Positions 25,675-38,400 of a stretch of 64,000 nt of DNA are shown here, piece by piece (within the stretch, counting starts at the first letter, position 1; each line of letters starts with the position of its first letter). Both the position numbers and the translations under genes were made by a program. A model generated the notes under the pieces. The model worked only from the letters and a program-made list of their open reading frames with translations, did not search any database and was not told the origin of the DNA. This DNA comes from Drosophila pseudoobscura (lineage: Eukaryota > Arthropoda > Insecta > Diptera > Drosophilidae), in NCBI RefSeq assembly GCF_009870125.1, contig NC_046683.1, forward strand, positions 44,779,869-44,843,868, given 5' to 3'.

Positions 25675-25794
25675 ATGAGTCGTAATTTTGAATGGGCTAT
25701 AAAAAAGGGTATGGACAACAGGCCAAAACAGCCAAAGCAAATTGCAAGGTTCTTACGAAATGGTATTTTGGTATATAATAGTATATTTGATTAA
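25675..25794 (+). CDS. Possible small ORF of 39 codons under a motif-1 promoter
   Basis: ATG at 25675 opens 39 codons and ends with TAA at 25792-25794. The first 28 codons are charged and well mixed (MSRNFEWAIKKGMDNRPKQP then KQIARFLRNG). The last part becomes AT-rich and looks like intron. Two donor-like sites occur within it (GG/GTATGG near 25709 and ATG/GTATTT near 25772), so it may be the first coding exon of a longer or decayed gene. I do not recognise the product. The promoter motif is the main support. Confidence 0.3.
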   Translation: MSRNFEWAIKKGMDNRPKQPKQIARFLRNGILVYNSIFD

Positions 25795-25984
25795 ATTCTT
25801 AATTTAATTTAATATTAATTTAAATATTTAAGAACAAGGAGTGTAGAAATTTCCATGCGTAGGTTTATTTTCGATCTCTCAAATCCTTGACGCTCATTCA
25901 CTTTCCAACAATTTCTATTGGCGCGCTCATTTAGGGACTTATTTATATATTTTGGTATATTTCTGAGGGTCGGACGGTATATCT

Positions 25985-25992
25985 TATCGATA
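25985..25992. promoter_or_regulatory. DRE palindrome TATCGATA
   Basis: Exact DNA-replication-related element, about 50 bases upstream of a sequence that resembles a plus-strand 5'UTR (26040 onward). It suits a DREF-regulated housekeeping-type promoter for the coiled-coil gene. Confidence 0.45.
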
Positions 25993-26039
25993 AGTCCGAT
26001 AGCCACTCGTCCTAAATGAAACAACAAAAAAAATTTCCA

Positions 26040-27043
26040 ACTCGAGCGGTCGTGTTGCTGCGCGCGCGCGATAAAGAAATTGAAAAGTCGCTAAAAGTGT
26101 ACAACAAAAGTCGACTGAATCGCTTGCTGCAGGTTGTTGATAAGCTATTGTTCATAATATATTTATGCATACTTATACTATAAATATTTTATTAGTACAT
26201 TTTTTTTCCTGTTTGAATGCTCTTTGCGCGCGCTTGTGTGTGTCTTTCTGTGGCGCGCGGCCCCTGAATGCGAACGGGTTTTCGGTTTTCTGTGAAGCCT
26301 TATGGATCGCATTCGCGAGGCTGGCCCCAGGCCCCAGACCCAATAAAAGCGACACAAGGCTGGCTTTTCCTTAATGCCAAAGCCTCCGCCTGTAAATGCC
26401 AAAGAGACCCGTTGTTCTTCAGGCTTGATTCAATCGATTTTTCCATTGAAACGCTGCTGCTGCTGCTGCTGCTGCTGTTGCTGCTGTAAGCGCGAGTGTG
26501 TGTGTGTTCGTGGGTCCTGCGAGGACTCTATACAAATAAACCATTTGGTTAGGTAAAACGAAACGAAACAATAGGCCCCGGAGGAAGCCGCAGCAGGAAC
26601 TCGACTCGTCCTTCTTCCCGTCCTTTCCAGCTGCTGCAGCTGTTGTCGCGCGCGTATTCGTGTGTGTGTTTTTGTTTTTGCGTACGTGTGAGCACTGGAA
26701 CGATCATTCCCGTGCCTGTGCAGAAGTGTGTGTGAGTGCAGAAAATTTGAGCAAATTCCGTCCGCGAATCCGCAATTTCTGCACCAACGGAGCCACGCGC
26801 AAGAGAGAGAGAGAGAGAGGAGAAGGGGACGCAAGCGACACAGGCCATAGAATCGAAAGAGAATGCTCTGGGAGGCCCTCTGACATTTTCATCATCTTCT
26901 TCATAATCCTCCCCTCCGGAGGAACAGCGCTGCTCCCGTCTCCACTCTAATCGACAATCGACTCTACTCCCTCTGTTGCTGCCACATCGCTGCTGCCTCA
27001 CTGCTGCCTCACTGCTGCTGTCGCTGCTTCTGCTGCTCTGTGG
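26040..27043 (+). other. Probable promoter and 5'UTR exon of the coiled-coil gene
   Basis: Plus-strand sequence of leader-like composition with no long ORF of its own. It ends in a strong donor (CTGTGG/GTGAGT, exon end at 27043). The first coding exon of the downstream gene starts with an acceptor at 35435-35436 and no closer exon is visible, so an 8.4-kb intron would join the two. The 5' limit is arbitrary and the exon may start nearer 26.5 kb. It includes a CTG run at 26453-26486. Confidence 0.4.
26453..26486. repeat. (CTG)n microsatellite
   Basis: Ten or so CTG units with one TTG interruption. Confidence 0.9.
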
Positions 27044-30000
27044 GTGAGTACTCTCAAAATATTCGCGGGTAGAAAGTTGTTATGGAACACCATGATGCGG
27101 GGGGACCAAGATGGAGGTGGAGTGGGAGTGCGAGCTCCCTCTGAGTGGGGAGGGGGCAGGTCATAGGTGTCTCTTTCTCTCGCCCTCTGCGGTTGCCTGT
27201 CGTCGCCTTGTCGTGGTTTTAAGCTCTGTGGCTGTAGCTCTGCTTTTTAGCAGGCATTAAAAGGTCAGGGCAACCCGACCCCCGGGGCTTCCGTATTGTG
27301 TATCCTGGGCACGTCCCGAGCGTGCTTCATTATGCCCCGTGTTGCAAGCTGCAAGCAGTTTGCATGACATCGTCGATAATCGATTTCGAAGCGACAAGGC
27401 AATCAGGAAGAGGTGCAATTGTCAATCAGCCAAGTCAATCACTGGCTTGGCCAATATCTGGTTAGCGTTTAGCATATTCATGATTATGCGGAGCGGACAT
27501 TGCAACCGCTATTCCATAATGCGATACTTTTCTGTAGCTGTGGGCTAGCCATGTGGAGCTGGAGCTGGAGTTATAGTTGGAGTTGGCGGAGTGCCGACTC
27601 CAGGAAGCCGCTAATTAAGCTTCAATTAATGCAGTTTCCGCCGAGAGTCTCTCCACTCTCAACACTCTGTTCCTTGCTTTTTCTGTGTGTGACACACGCC
27701 CCGATATGGCCGCCAATCAGCCACTTTCCGACTTACCACTTAATGTTATCTGGCCACTGCACTTTCACAGAACTCCCCCAACGCCACGCCCTTATCACAC
27801 AGTCCGATAACAGACCTCTAGATTCCCGATTTGTGGCAGCCCAATCGCAATATGTACACACACACATGCACACATACATATGTATGTACATGTATGTAAT
27901 TCGCGATAAACAAGTTTTAAATGTGCGAAATTTAGCAGTCCAGCCAGTTCTTTCCGTCGAAATGTGAAATGTGGTTATATATGGGCTTGATATATGTGTG
28001 TCTGGGGCTGGGGGGTTCTTTTGTGCCGCATTCAAGGTCAGTTGAACGCCCTGATTTAGGTCTTGTTTGATCTGGCAGCTTTTTGAAACCGGAGCAGATG
28101 AGCCCCGTCTCGGCTTACGTCGGACAAAAGGCAGGCCCTCATTGCGTTTCAAAGAGAGAGGGTAGAACGAGAGGACTAGTACCGCCCTGGAAAGGGGCCT
28201 GGGCCTTGGGCCTTGGGTCTTGCGCCTGGAACCTTGCCAAAGTTCTCGAGACACCACCACACAAGTTGACAATGAGCGAGGCCCTCAGGCGAGACTCGGT
28301 GGCGTCTCCAGCAGCAGCAGCTGCTCTTTGAAGTCTCTTTGCCGCTTTCTGCCATTCGGGTTTCTCGCTTTGGTTGGCTTTACGATTGCCTCCAGTCATG
28401 CCCAACAACTGTGCTCAGAGTCTCTGGTCTCTGGTCAATGGTCAAGACTGTCTGTGGCCCGACCCGCCCCACCACATGCCGCAAATCTCTCTATAATGGA
28501 GAGTGTCATGTGGCGCATGCCGCTGAAAAAGCGCTGCCAAGCGTGAAGTACACAACTCATTGTTTTTGCCACAGACCAGATTCGACCAGAGTCGGGGGCT
28601 CTAGATATACTATCTCCTATTCGTATTCGTATTCGTATTCGACCGAGTGGCGTATGGCGTATGGCACAGAGAGGAGGCGGCAACGGCATCCATCAGGTAT
28701 GAAAAATATGTGTATTATGGCATGTCATAAAAAGCCATTTTCTTGATATCCCAAACACTTAAAGAGCAGCCAGTAGCTGCCATGAAAACCCAGACTCAGG
28801 CCCAGACCCAGACCCAGGCTGCGATTGCGGCTGAGACTCAGACTCGGATGCACAGAGACTTTCTCTGCCATATGACAAATAATTTCAGTAGTTGGCGGAG
28901 TAATTGCCAACGCAATGAGTTGTTGATTAAGCCAAAAGAGCTCCGGAAAGAGCCAGAGAGAGGGAGAAATGCTAGTCACCATTTCATTCCGGTTCATTTC
29001 GGTCTATTCCGGTTCGGTTGGGTTCGGTTTTAGACCAGGCCAATGAACGATTCAACGCCCTCGACAACTTAAGAACTCTAAAAACAAATCAAATTTGTCG
29101 CATACTCGCACTCCCATGGTTTTCTTGGCAATTTCGAAAGAGAGTCTGCATGGTTTCAAATGGTTTCAAAAAATGAAAGATTTTCCAGCAATCAATGCCT
29201 TTTCTTAGTAAGCAAAGTCTCCCAAGCCCTAGAGATTCCAAACCATACTACAATAACCTTAAAACCTGCCAGAAAACTAAACCCTTGATCTGATTTCAGA
29301 CTTCTTTCGTTGAAATCGGGACATTGGTATACATTTAAGGTAAAAAGGCAAAACAAACCCGGATTTTTAATCTAACAATAGCCTTAACTTATCACCCTTG
29401 ATTAGCCCTGTTATTAGTGCGGAGGTTGATTTAGGGGTATTTTTTGTTTATTATAAATTGCCAAAAAAAAACAGAAGAGTTTTTCGCCGCTCCAAACATC
29501 GAAACCAGAGCCAATATTTCAATGTGACTAATTTTAGAATTTATGATAAATGATTCCATTCATTGTTAGCACTTTCGGACGCCACGAAATTTGATGGGAT
29601 TTATAAAAGTCTAAGAACTATAGCCGTTGGCCGAGATTGGGCCTAGGCCTAGATGTTTCTAGGGCTTTTCAAGGATAGTTTAATATGTAAAAGAGACTTT
29701 GTGGAAGAACTTTTATCATAAATGTTATTTCGTATGGTAAAAAATACCAATAAAATGAACTTTTACTGGTTTAAAGAGGTTTTTACATCAAAGTTTTTGA
29801 AATAAAATGACAATTGGTTAAATTAATTAGATTTGAATACAGAATTATATGGCAAGGTGTGTTTTATTGGCTTTAAATTTGTTGTTATGGATATTGATAT
29901 TTTCTACAGAAAAGGCTAGATATTCAATCGAAGGGTGTCCCCCCCCCAACAAAGCTCCAACTTAATTTGGTATATATTTTTTGGTATATGTTTTTTGAGA

Positions 30001-33000
30001 CTGAAGCTACATCTGGTGTTGCCTAATCTCCGCCTGCTGCCAGACTTTCCTTCAAATGCAAAACGAAACTTTTGCGTGCCGCCAAAAATTGTTTATAGCT
30101 TGCGGCATCAACAACAAAAACAAAAACAATAACAACAACTCCATCAAATGGTAAATCAACAACAATCCATGGATCCAGCGATCCAGAGGCAACTTCAAAA
30201 GCGATTCAGTCGGCCGCTTCTTCCTGCTCTTTGCTGTTGCTGTTGCAAGAGCATTGCCTTGCCCCAATGCCCCGAGAGAGAGACAGAGAGATAGAGTCGA
30301 TTGCCCGATTCCCGATACCCAGTGCGGCCGATCCCCAGTGCCCAATGCCCAATGCCCAATGCCCCAAAAGCCGCGTTCGTGACAGCCATCACAGACCCGC
30401 CCCCGCCCCCGTCTCCGCCTCCGCCCCTGGCCGGGCCGTTCTTCTTCGATTCACGAAACATGCGGCAGCAACGCAACGGAGGAGTTACTGCCCCCAAAAA
30501 CAAATTGAAGAAAGACTGCGAAGGCGGCTGAAAGAGGAGGGGCAGCAACGGAATCGGCTAAAAATTAGAAAATCATGCTTACAATTCTCTTTCCCGTTCT
30601 GTTCTGTGTGCATAATGCGCGATAAGTCGGCAGGTGCAACATACAGCAGCACCACTGAAGAAGGGGCAACACCCAGATGGAGAGGGAGGGTAACAGAGGG
30701 GGAGAGATGGATGTGGCATAGAACCCGGAAGAGTCGAAAAGTTCCCCTCCGAAAAGTGAACTCGTCGCCCAAGTCCCACTCCCAGCACCAGCACCAGCAC
30801 CAGCACCATCACCAGTTGCAGTCGCAGTTGCAGACACACTCCCTGCTCCAATCCCACAGACATAAACTGTGCGCGCAACTTGCAACTGCAACACATTATA
30901 GCCGTGACTGCGAGGGGGCTGCGACTGCGACTGGGGGCTTGGCAGCAGATGCGGGCCTGCTTGATTGTAATTCGCGGCACAAATGTTTCACTTCATTGGA
31001 GTTTCGTGGATCGTCGCCAGAACAGGAAGTGCTTTGACAAACAACAAACGGGAACAAATCGGGGTGTGGAGTGGTTTGGGCCCCCAGGGGCGTGACCGGG
31101 CCCCGCGGGTCTGGTCTGTCCACCTGTTCAGGGAGGAAGACCCCCACGCCACACGGTTCAATAGCATATCAATTGACGAGAGTCGTCGCCGCAATCAACC
31201 ATCCAAAACATTAAGTTCCATTGAGTTCTGGATGTGGGGGGATCCCATGCACAGCCCAAAAGAGGTACTGCTAATCCCTCCTGCCACCCCCAGTGGAAAT
31301 AAATTGCTATAAATACCCCGTTGTATATGGAAATAAATTGTTTCCAATGCAACTGCCACAACAGACAGCATGTACACACATATGTGCATACGAGTATGCG
31401 TGCGAGTGCGATGTATGCCAGTGAACGTGCTTCCCTATGAGCATATGACACAGATAAACCAGGGAGATCGACAGGGAGCTTGCCAGGGAGCTTGCCAGGG
31501 AGATGGGGATCGCATAAACATCCATCCATATGTTGGACCCTGTATGTTTACAGTGCGTTTCGAACCTGCAAGCTTGACAGCCAATTGACGCGTGCTACCA
31601 TCAGCAACAACAACAACACCTTATCGGCCTCCAAAACCAACCTAATTCAAATGTTCTACTGCACTGTATCGATTCATATTTTTCGTATATCTTATCAGTA
31701 TTTCCAACGGTGCCTTCCCGGAAAAGAGACGAATCACTTAACGGAAGAAATTTACAGACTGCACAAGGCCTTGATCGCAAAAAATACCTAATAACGACCA
31801 CGAATGTAGTTGTTTGAATTATATGGGACGCCACCAAAAGTCGCTACTGACGTAAAATACATTTCTTAGACTCAATAAACCAACAGTTTTTGTAAAAAAA
31901 GGACAATATCCATTCAAGATAATATGGAAAAACATTAAACCAACGCTGGAGAGGCTTATGTTATGTGAACCTTAGAATCATATATGTACCTATCATACCA
32001 ACCAACAACCCATGCAATATCATGCACACGATATGTATGTTGATCTTGTACCATTCTCCTGCATTCTCTTTTGGACCATCTCGAGTGTGCCCTCAAAAAC
32101 GATGCCCTTATAGTCATGAAACGCACTGCATATGCAGATTCAGATTCACGTTGGAACTGTGATGCGATGTGTCTGTGTGTGGGAATGCATAATTGAGGAA
32201 CAAATTGCGAAAGCAGTTCCCAGAAAACAGCTTGACCGTGGTCCGGACCGAATGGCGTTGATCTGAGAAGTTCTCTCGAGAAGAGCATTTATATGGGATG
32301 GAAAACCTTTTCGTAATCCTCGTAAGCCCATGAATGAGAGACGAGAGGATGGTGCTACCTGCCTGTATCCAGGCGGGTCCTCTTAGTGTCCAGCTGGCAA
32401 TAAAAGAGAAAACTCTTTGTAGATCGAAATCAGGTATATCTTGTTTTTCCCAGAGAGCCTGCCGGAAGAGCCTGCCCGTACCCTCCGCTGTTCCGCTCTG
32501 CTCGATGAAAAGATGCTAATGTGCGGCAGGCAGGAGGAGGTGTCTCCGCTGTGGCGGTGCCAGTCGCAGGCGAAGACATCAAAGGCAGCAATTAGCGTGG
32601 AGCCAAGCGCTAAGCCGTTTCCCATCCACGCGCTTTTTGCACTCGTCGCAATTGTTGCTGTGGCTGCAGCAGCAATTAAGTTGGCATTGCCACGACACTG
32701 CCACGTTCGGGGCAGCCCTATTTTTGCTCCATCAAGCGCTTTAATCGAATTAGGGGCTATGCGGAGCTGATGGAGGAGGACGCTGTCCCAGCGACTGGCA
32801 ATTGAGAGCATCGTCCATTGATTGGAGCTAATGTGCCGTGACGACTGGCCCTTGAAGGGTTTCCAGACGGTCTATTCTCCAGGCGGCACACCGCTGCGTG
32901 TGGGCGCCTTGAACTATCCGCCATCCCTTCGCCCTGTCCATGTGGCAAGAGCGTCAGAGAGCTCTCTCTAGAAGTGACAGAGGCGACTCCGATAAGGCGT

Positions 33001-35436
33001 TGCGGAACGAAACTTGTTTCTCTCAAGCTTCGGAAACTTGCATCTTTCACTGCCAGGGCCACTCGGATCGATTCTGTGGATAGTGGCGGCGACAACTTCA
33101 TTCCCGACGACCCGCTGTCTGCGGCTGTCTGCTTTCAATATGTATCCAGTAGACACTTTTTGTGTGTCTACTCCTCGTATCTTTGCGGTTGCAGACATGT
33201 GTGGCTCCGCTTCGTTTCGTTCCAGGCCCTAGTGGGGCCCCCCTGCCTCCACGCGGCACTCAGAAGCTCCCCCTGCCCGTTGTGGCATCCTCAGCGCCTT
33301 CAAGTGGCCTTCATTAGACCGCTGTCGTGTCTAGGGCGGAGGCCTAGAGCCTGCCTGTTCTTTAACGTCTCTTTAAAGTCCACTCGAGCTAGTAGAGTGG
33401 CCCGACAGCCGCAGCGCCGCAACGCCGCAACGCCGCTTGAGACAGCCTTTAACATATCGTAAAACAAGGTCGTTTTCAGGATCCAAACCCATTCTCGGGC
33501 TGGAAAAGGTGGAAAAGAAACGGACCAACAAACCGGTTGGCACTCTGCCAAAGCTATTCGAGGCACCTTCGAGGCACATACTCGTACTAGCATTCATTCG
33601 CACACAATGTGTATTCGTAAAGTGATTCGCTTCAAATGAACTTGCAATTATCTGAAAACTGGAGCAACTTCATTAAGCTGATTCTCCCCTCGCCTCCCCT
33701 CCCCTTCGCACTCTCTGCCGAAAACAACAGCAAACTCGTGATGAAATCTCCAAAATTTTTGGGCTTGGGAGATCTCTGGGAGATCGCATAACAACATAAC
33801 AACATGACACTAATGACGTGTGTGTCTGGGAGACCAACACAAGCCACAAGCCTCCGCAGGCAGAGGAGACTCCATTCAGGGTGGAGAATATCTGATACTC
33901 TCTCTCAAAGACGAAGCTAAACCTCCTTGTTCCTGGCGACGAGAGCTGTGGAAAATACATACAAAATATGATGTATGCACGGGTAGTAATCTATCAACTA
34001 GAAAGATGGCAAGATGCAAAGATGGATGCGATAAAGTGCGAACTCCCAAGCGAATCTCTGGGACAACAATGTGCCACACGAAATTGGATGCGAATTTGGA
34101 AAGTTCCGCAATAATGCTTTGGCCACGAGAGTGTCTCGGCTGGGGCACAACCAAAACAGTTGGGTCAATGTGCCCCAAGTGCCACAGAGATGCGTTGTCA
34201 ACGACACTGAGAGAATCAACCTTTGAGATCAATCGGGAACAAAATGTGGAATAGCTGGCACTATTCGAAAATTCCCCTTTTGACATAAATTTGCATGGAG
34301 TACCCTTAATACATATTGGATTATTATCATTGTTGAAAATTCTAAGGAGCAAGAAGTCTGTTTCTGCTCGAAATGCGATTAAAACTTTAAACAGTCAAGG
34401 TATATTTTGAATATAGAGTTTCTAATAATTTGTACGTATTAATTGTCCAATTGTTGGATGTGTTCTTAAGTTACCAACTAACGAATGGTTATGTGTTCTC
34501 TGAGAGAATACTTTGGTATAGGTATGATCCGGCATAACAACAGACTTAATACTAAAGAAAATTAAATTTAAGAAAACCAAAAAGTCTACTTTATTGTTAT
34601 TAGTATTTATGCAAAGTTTTAAGTCACTAAAATAAAAATAATAATAATATGGTGTATTGATAAGGTGAATAATTAAGATTTGTTGTGTAAACTTCCCATA
34701 GGCGAACGGATACTTTTGTTCCGAATGACACGAACACGATTCACAACATGTCATGGAATGGAAATTCATTTGGTATTGGCTTCAATCTTTGTCGAAAGTC
34801 GAAAATTACCATTTAAATCTAGATTCTTGCTCGCCTGCTTTCCTCTCAGTGCACGAGTGTTTTGGCGATGAGACAATGGGACTCCTCATAACTTATTTAT
34901 GCCCCCAGACCCAACCGAGAGCCAACGCAGGCGATGTGGTGCCCCAGTTCTGTTTGGTGCTTGGACAGGTGTTGCGGTGCCAGGCAGTGCGGTGCGGTGT
35001 CGTGTCGGGTCATGTCGTGTGGCTGTCTGTCGCCTGTGAACTAGTTCGAGTCAATCACAGCCTTGGGGGCCTTTCCACTTTCCTGGCCGCAGAGCAGTTG
35101 TGCCATTCCATCTGCCAGATCGAAACGGATCCATGTTGCGTGCATGCGTGCAACTTGACCGAAAAAATGAATAGTGGCCGAATCGGTGGCGGAGGAGAAG
35201 GAGGTGGTGGGGCCCGGCACGGGAGGAATACCTATTTTTGCATTCGGGGAAAAGGTCGGTGGCATGCAACTTGTTTGTGGGAAAGGAAATGGGAGCGGGA
35301 TGCGACCGAAATGCCAGCATCCCAAAAATACGCAACCGAAATGTGGGTCGCCACAAGTGAATCACTCACGAATCACGAACCACACTCATACTCACACTCA
35401 TCCTCTCTCTCTACTTGTTCTTTGTCTCCTCCTCAG
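27044..35436 (+). other. Predicted first intron of the coiled-coil gene
   Basis: Bounded by GTGAGT at 27044 and CTCCTCAG ending at 35436. It contains several long chance ORFs in GC-rich low-complexity DNA, such as the 268-codon frame at 30231-31037, but no splice-framed conserved-looking coding block. Short tandem repeats include CAGACC-type units near 28790-28820 and CAATGCC units near 30330-30360. Confidence 0.4.
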
Positions 35437-35453
35437 TGGGCGAGTGAACGACC

Positions 35454-38400
35454 ATGTCTGCCACGCTCTTCGACATGGCGGCGCAACCGGAGGAACAGCA
35501 ACAGCAACTGCAACAGCAACAGCAACAGTCTCTCCTGTCGACTCTCGAGGAGCAGCAACTGGTGGCCGGACTGGCCTGTCTGGAACTGAGCGAAGGGATC
35601 ACAGCGACCAGCAACTGCGATGGCAGCGACAGCGGCCTGGACGTGGCCAGCAGCTGTTGCCTCTCCCGGGTGACGCTGCAGCGCGGCCTCAGCAGCACCA
35701 GCGGGGGCTACACCAGCAGCAATGGCCTGGAGGACATCTACGACAGCTGCGAGCTGAAGGTGGTCACCAGCGGCACAGTGGATCTGGCTCCCAGCGAGAC
35801 TGGCAGCGAGAAGGAGTCGCCTCCGAGGCGCACGAGCACCACCAGCGCCGTGAAGAAGAAGGTGGCCCTGTTCGAGCCGGAACAGAATGCAGAGAACGCC
35901 ACCCCGAGGGCACAGCCCCTGGAGCAGCTGCGTGGCCGAGTGGCCAACCTAAAGCGGGCCGTGAGCTTGCCCAGAAACAGTGCGGCACCTCCGTCCCCGG
36001 CCACGCCGTCAGCCGGTAGCCGCGAAAAGGCACGGCTCTCGTCCTCCTCTTTTCGGGTGCCGACCACGCCCACGGCCACACCCACGTCCACGTCCACGTC
36101 CGCGTCTACGCGACTGGCGCGCCCTCAGAAACCCGATACGCTGCCCAGCGCCCTCAATCGGGCCCAGTCCGTGCAGCGCCTGGCCCAGGTTCAGAGAACC
36201 CCATCCCTCAGTCGGGCACGGACGCCAGGAACCCCCTCCGACGATGGCCGCTGGCCAGCTAATCGGGGGGCAGGAGGAGCCCGTCGCGGAATGTCAGTGA
36301 CCCCGGAAGTGAATGTCAGTCGCATGAGGGGCAGTCCGGCACCAGGGGGAACCTTGCCTCGCCGTCGCAAGCAACAGTCCGTGGAGGATCTGACGGGCGG
36401 ACGGCTCTCCAGGAGCAACTCGATCAGTCGAGCCGCCGCCGCCGCTGTGGATGCCAGGATGACGTCCTCGGTGATGGTGGTGCCCACGAGCAGGCGGAGC
36501 TTGGCTCCGGCCACCGCCAAAGTGAACTCCCTGCGGCGTCCCCTGCAGGCGGTGCAGGGCCGGACGAAGATCTATCACGAGACGGCAGTGCAGACGGCGC
36601 TGACCAGCGAGGACCTGGAGCAGGTCCTGGGCGGGGGTCTACTGCAGACGCGAGCTCTGGACGCAGTGGAGCAGAGGGATCAAAGTAGCCAGGCGGAGCC
36701 AGACCAGCGGGACTTTGAGCTGGAGCAACTGCGACAAGAGGTGCGCCAGCTGAGCGGGAAACTGCAGCGGGAGCGGGAGGAGAAGCTGGCCATGCAGCAG
36801 GAGCTGCACCTGAACACGGAGCGGGTCATGGGGATGCTGGAGCTGGCCCGCGTGGTCAGCGCCAGCGCTGGGACGCCCACATCTGAGGAGAGCAACGAAG
36901 GAGGCGGCCACGACAGCCTCCTCATGCTGGAGTCGCAGATCCAGATGAGCGGACATGAGCTGTTCGAGCGCCAGCAGGAGATTGGCCAGCTGCGGGCCAT
37001 GTGCCGCACTCTCCAGTTGGAGATGCGCCGATCACTGGCCACGCAGCAGCTGCTGCTCCAGGAGAAGACAGCCATCGAGCTGGAGTCCAGCGAGCTGCAG
37101 GACTTCCTGCAGCACGAGAAGGCCGCCCAGTGCGACGCCCTGCGAGAGCTCGAGGGGGAGCACCAGGCGGCTAGGGCACAGTTGGCCCATCGCGAGGAGG
37201 AGGCCAAAGTGCTGCGCGACGAGTGCCGGCACCTGGTGCGGCTGAATGAGCAGAGGCGCCAGGAGAACCGGCTGCTGCAGACCAAGTACGCGGCCCTGGA
37301 GACCAGGTCGCGGGAGCTGATCCACCAGCAGAATGCCTCGGTGGCAGGCGCCTCCACAGCCCTCTCCGGACTGCACTCCCGGCTGGATGGACTCGTGGAG
37401 CAGCTGGTCTACTCCTACAGTATTTCCGAGCAGGATTTGGAGGTAAGTGGACCCTAAGTAGTGCTCCTGTGGCGGTTCTAATCCTTTGAAACTCCTTGCA
37501 GGACATCCGCTTTCAAGCAGAATCCGAACAGGTCCATAATGGCGTTAGGCCCAATGGACTGGACCTCCAGCTCTGTCCGGCCACTGCTGGCGAGGCCATG
37601 CACACGCTTGTCCTAGCCAGCGATGGCTCCCTGTCGCCGCAGCGCAACCAATCCTTCATAGCAGCCGTCATCGGTGCCATTCGCCAGGCCACCACACACT
37701 CTGGCAAGCGTCTCTCGCTGCGTCAGGCGGGAAAGCGCAATGGAGGAGCAGGATCAGGAGCAGGCGGCGGAGGAGAAGGAGGAGGTTCCACTCAAAACGG
37801 GTCGGGAACAGCCACAGCAACAACGGGCCATGAGCAGCCAGGAGAAGACTCCGACTCGACGGAAATGCTGGACTCTGAGACGGAACCCTGCCTGCTAATG
37901 ATGGACAATGTGTTGGAGGATGTGGTCCATCCGGACTCTCACTCACACAACATGGTCTCCTCCTGCACGGGCATGATCTCCCAGATCGAGCTGCCCACAG
38001 AGATGATCAGTCACCAGAACGGAGGCGACGACTCGCTGCAGCAGCTGTCGCAGGCCATCACCAATCGCCAGCAAATGGAGCTGCACATGCACAAGATCAG
38101 TGCACTTTCCATGAAGTAAGCCATCGCTACCTGTTGTTATTTTAAAAAGCATTAGTTCTCATGGGTTTGGTCTCCTTGCAGTCCACGCGATCAATGCAAC
38201 ACAGAGGAGCTGAGCTGCCACGACTCGCTCGCAGAGCTGCCGTCTCTGATGGAGTATAGCACGGCCCAGGCAGTGGTGGATCAGGTGATCGAGGTGGACA
38301 CGCTGGTCACCAAGCTGCTCAAGGTCCTGAGACTTGTTCAGCTGGACAACGACAATTGCATCCAGCAACTGATTGTGGACAAGTGAGTGGGGGGATTGTT

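Noticed and set aside
30231-31037. 268-codon ORF on the plus strand within the predicted intron of the coiled-coil gene
   Set aside because: Composed of low-complexity tracts (NAQCP, APAPVSASA, QHQHQHQ) in GC-rich simple repeats. No domain and no splice context. The other frames are equally long.
32974-33462. 162-codon plus-strand ORF
   Set aside because: Random-like Cys/Arg/Ser-rich composition, overlapped by equally long frames on the other strand; no family or splice support.
35411-37506. Long ORFs antisense or frame-shifted to the first coding exon of the coiled-coil gene
   Set aside because: Shadows of the GC-rich plus-strand exon. Only the 35454 frame joins all downstream exons in phase.
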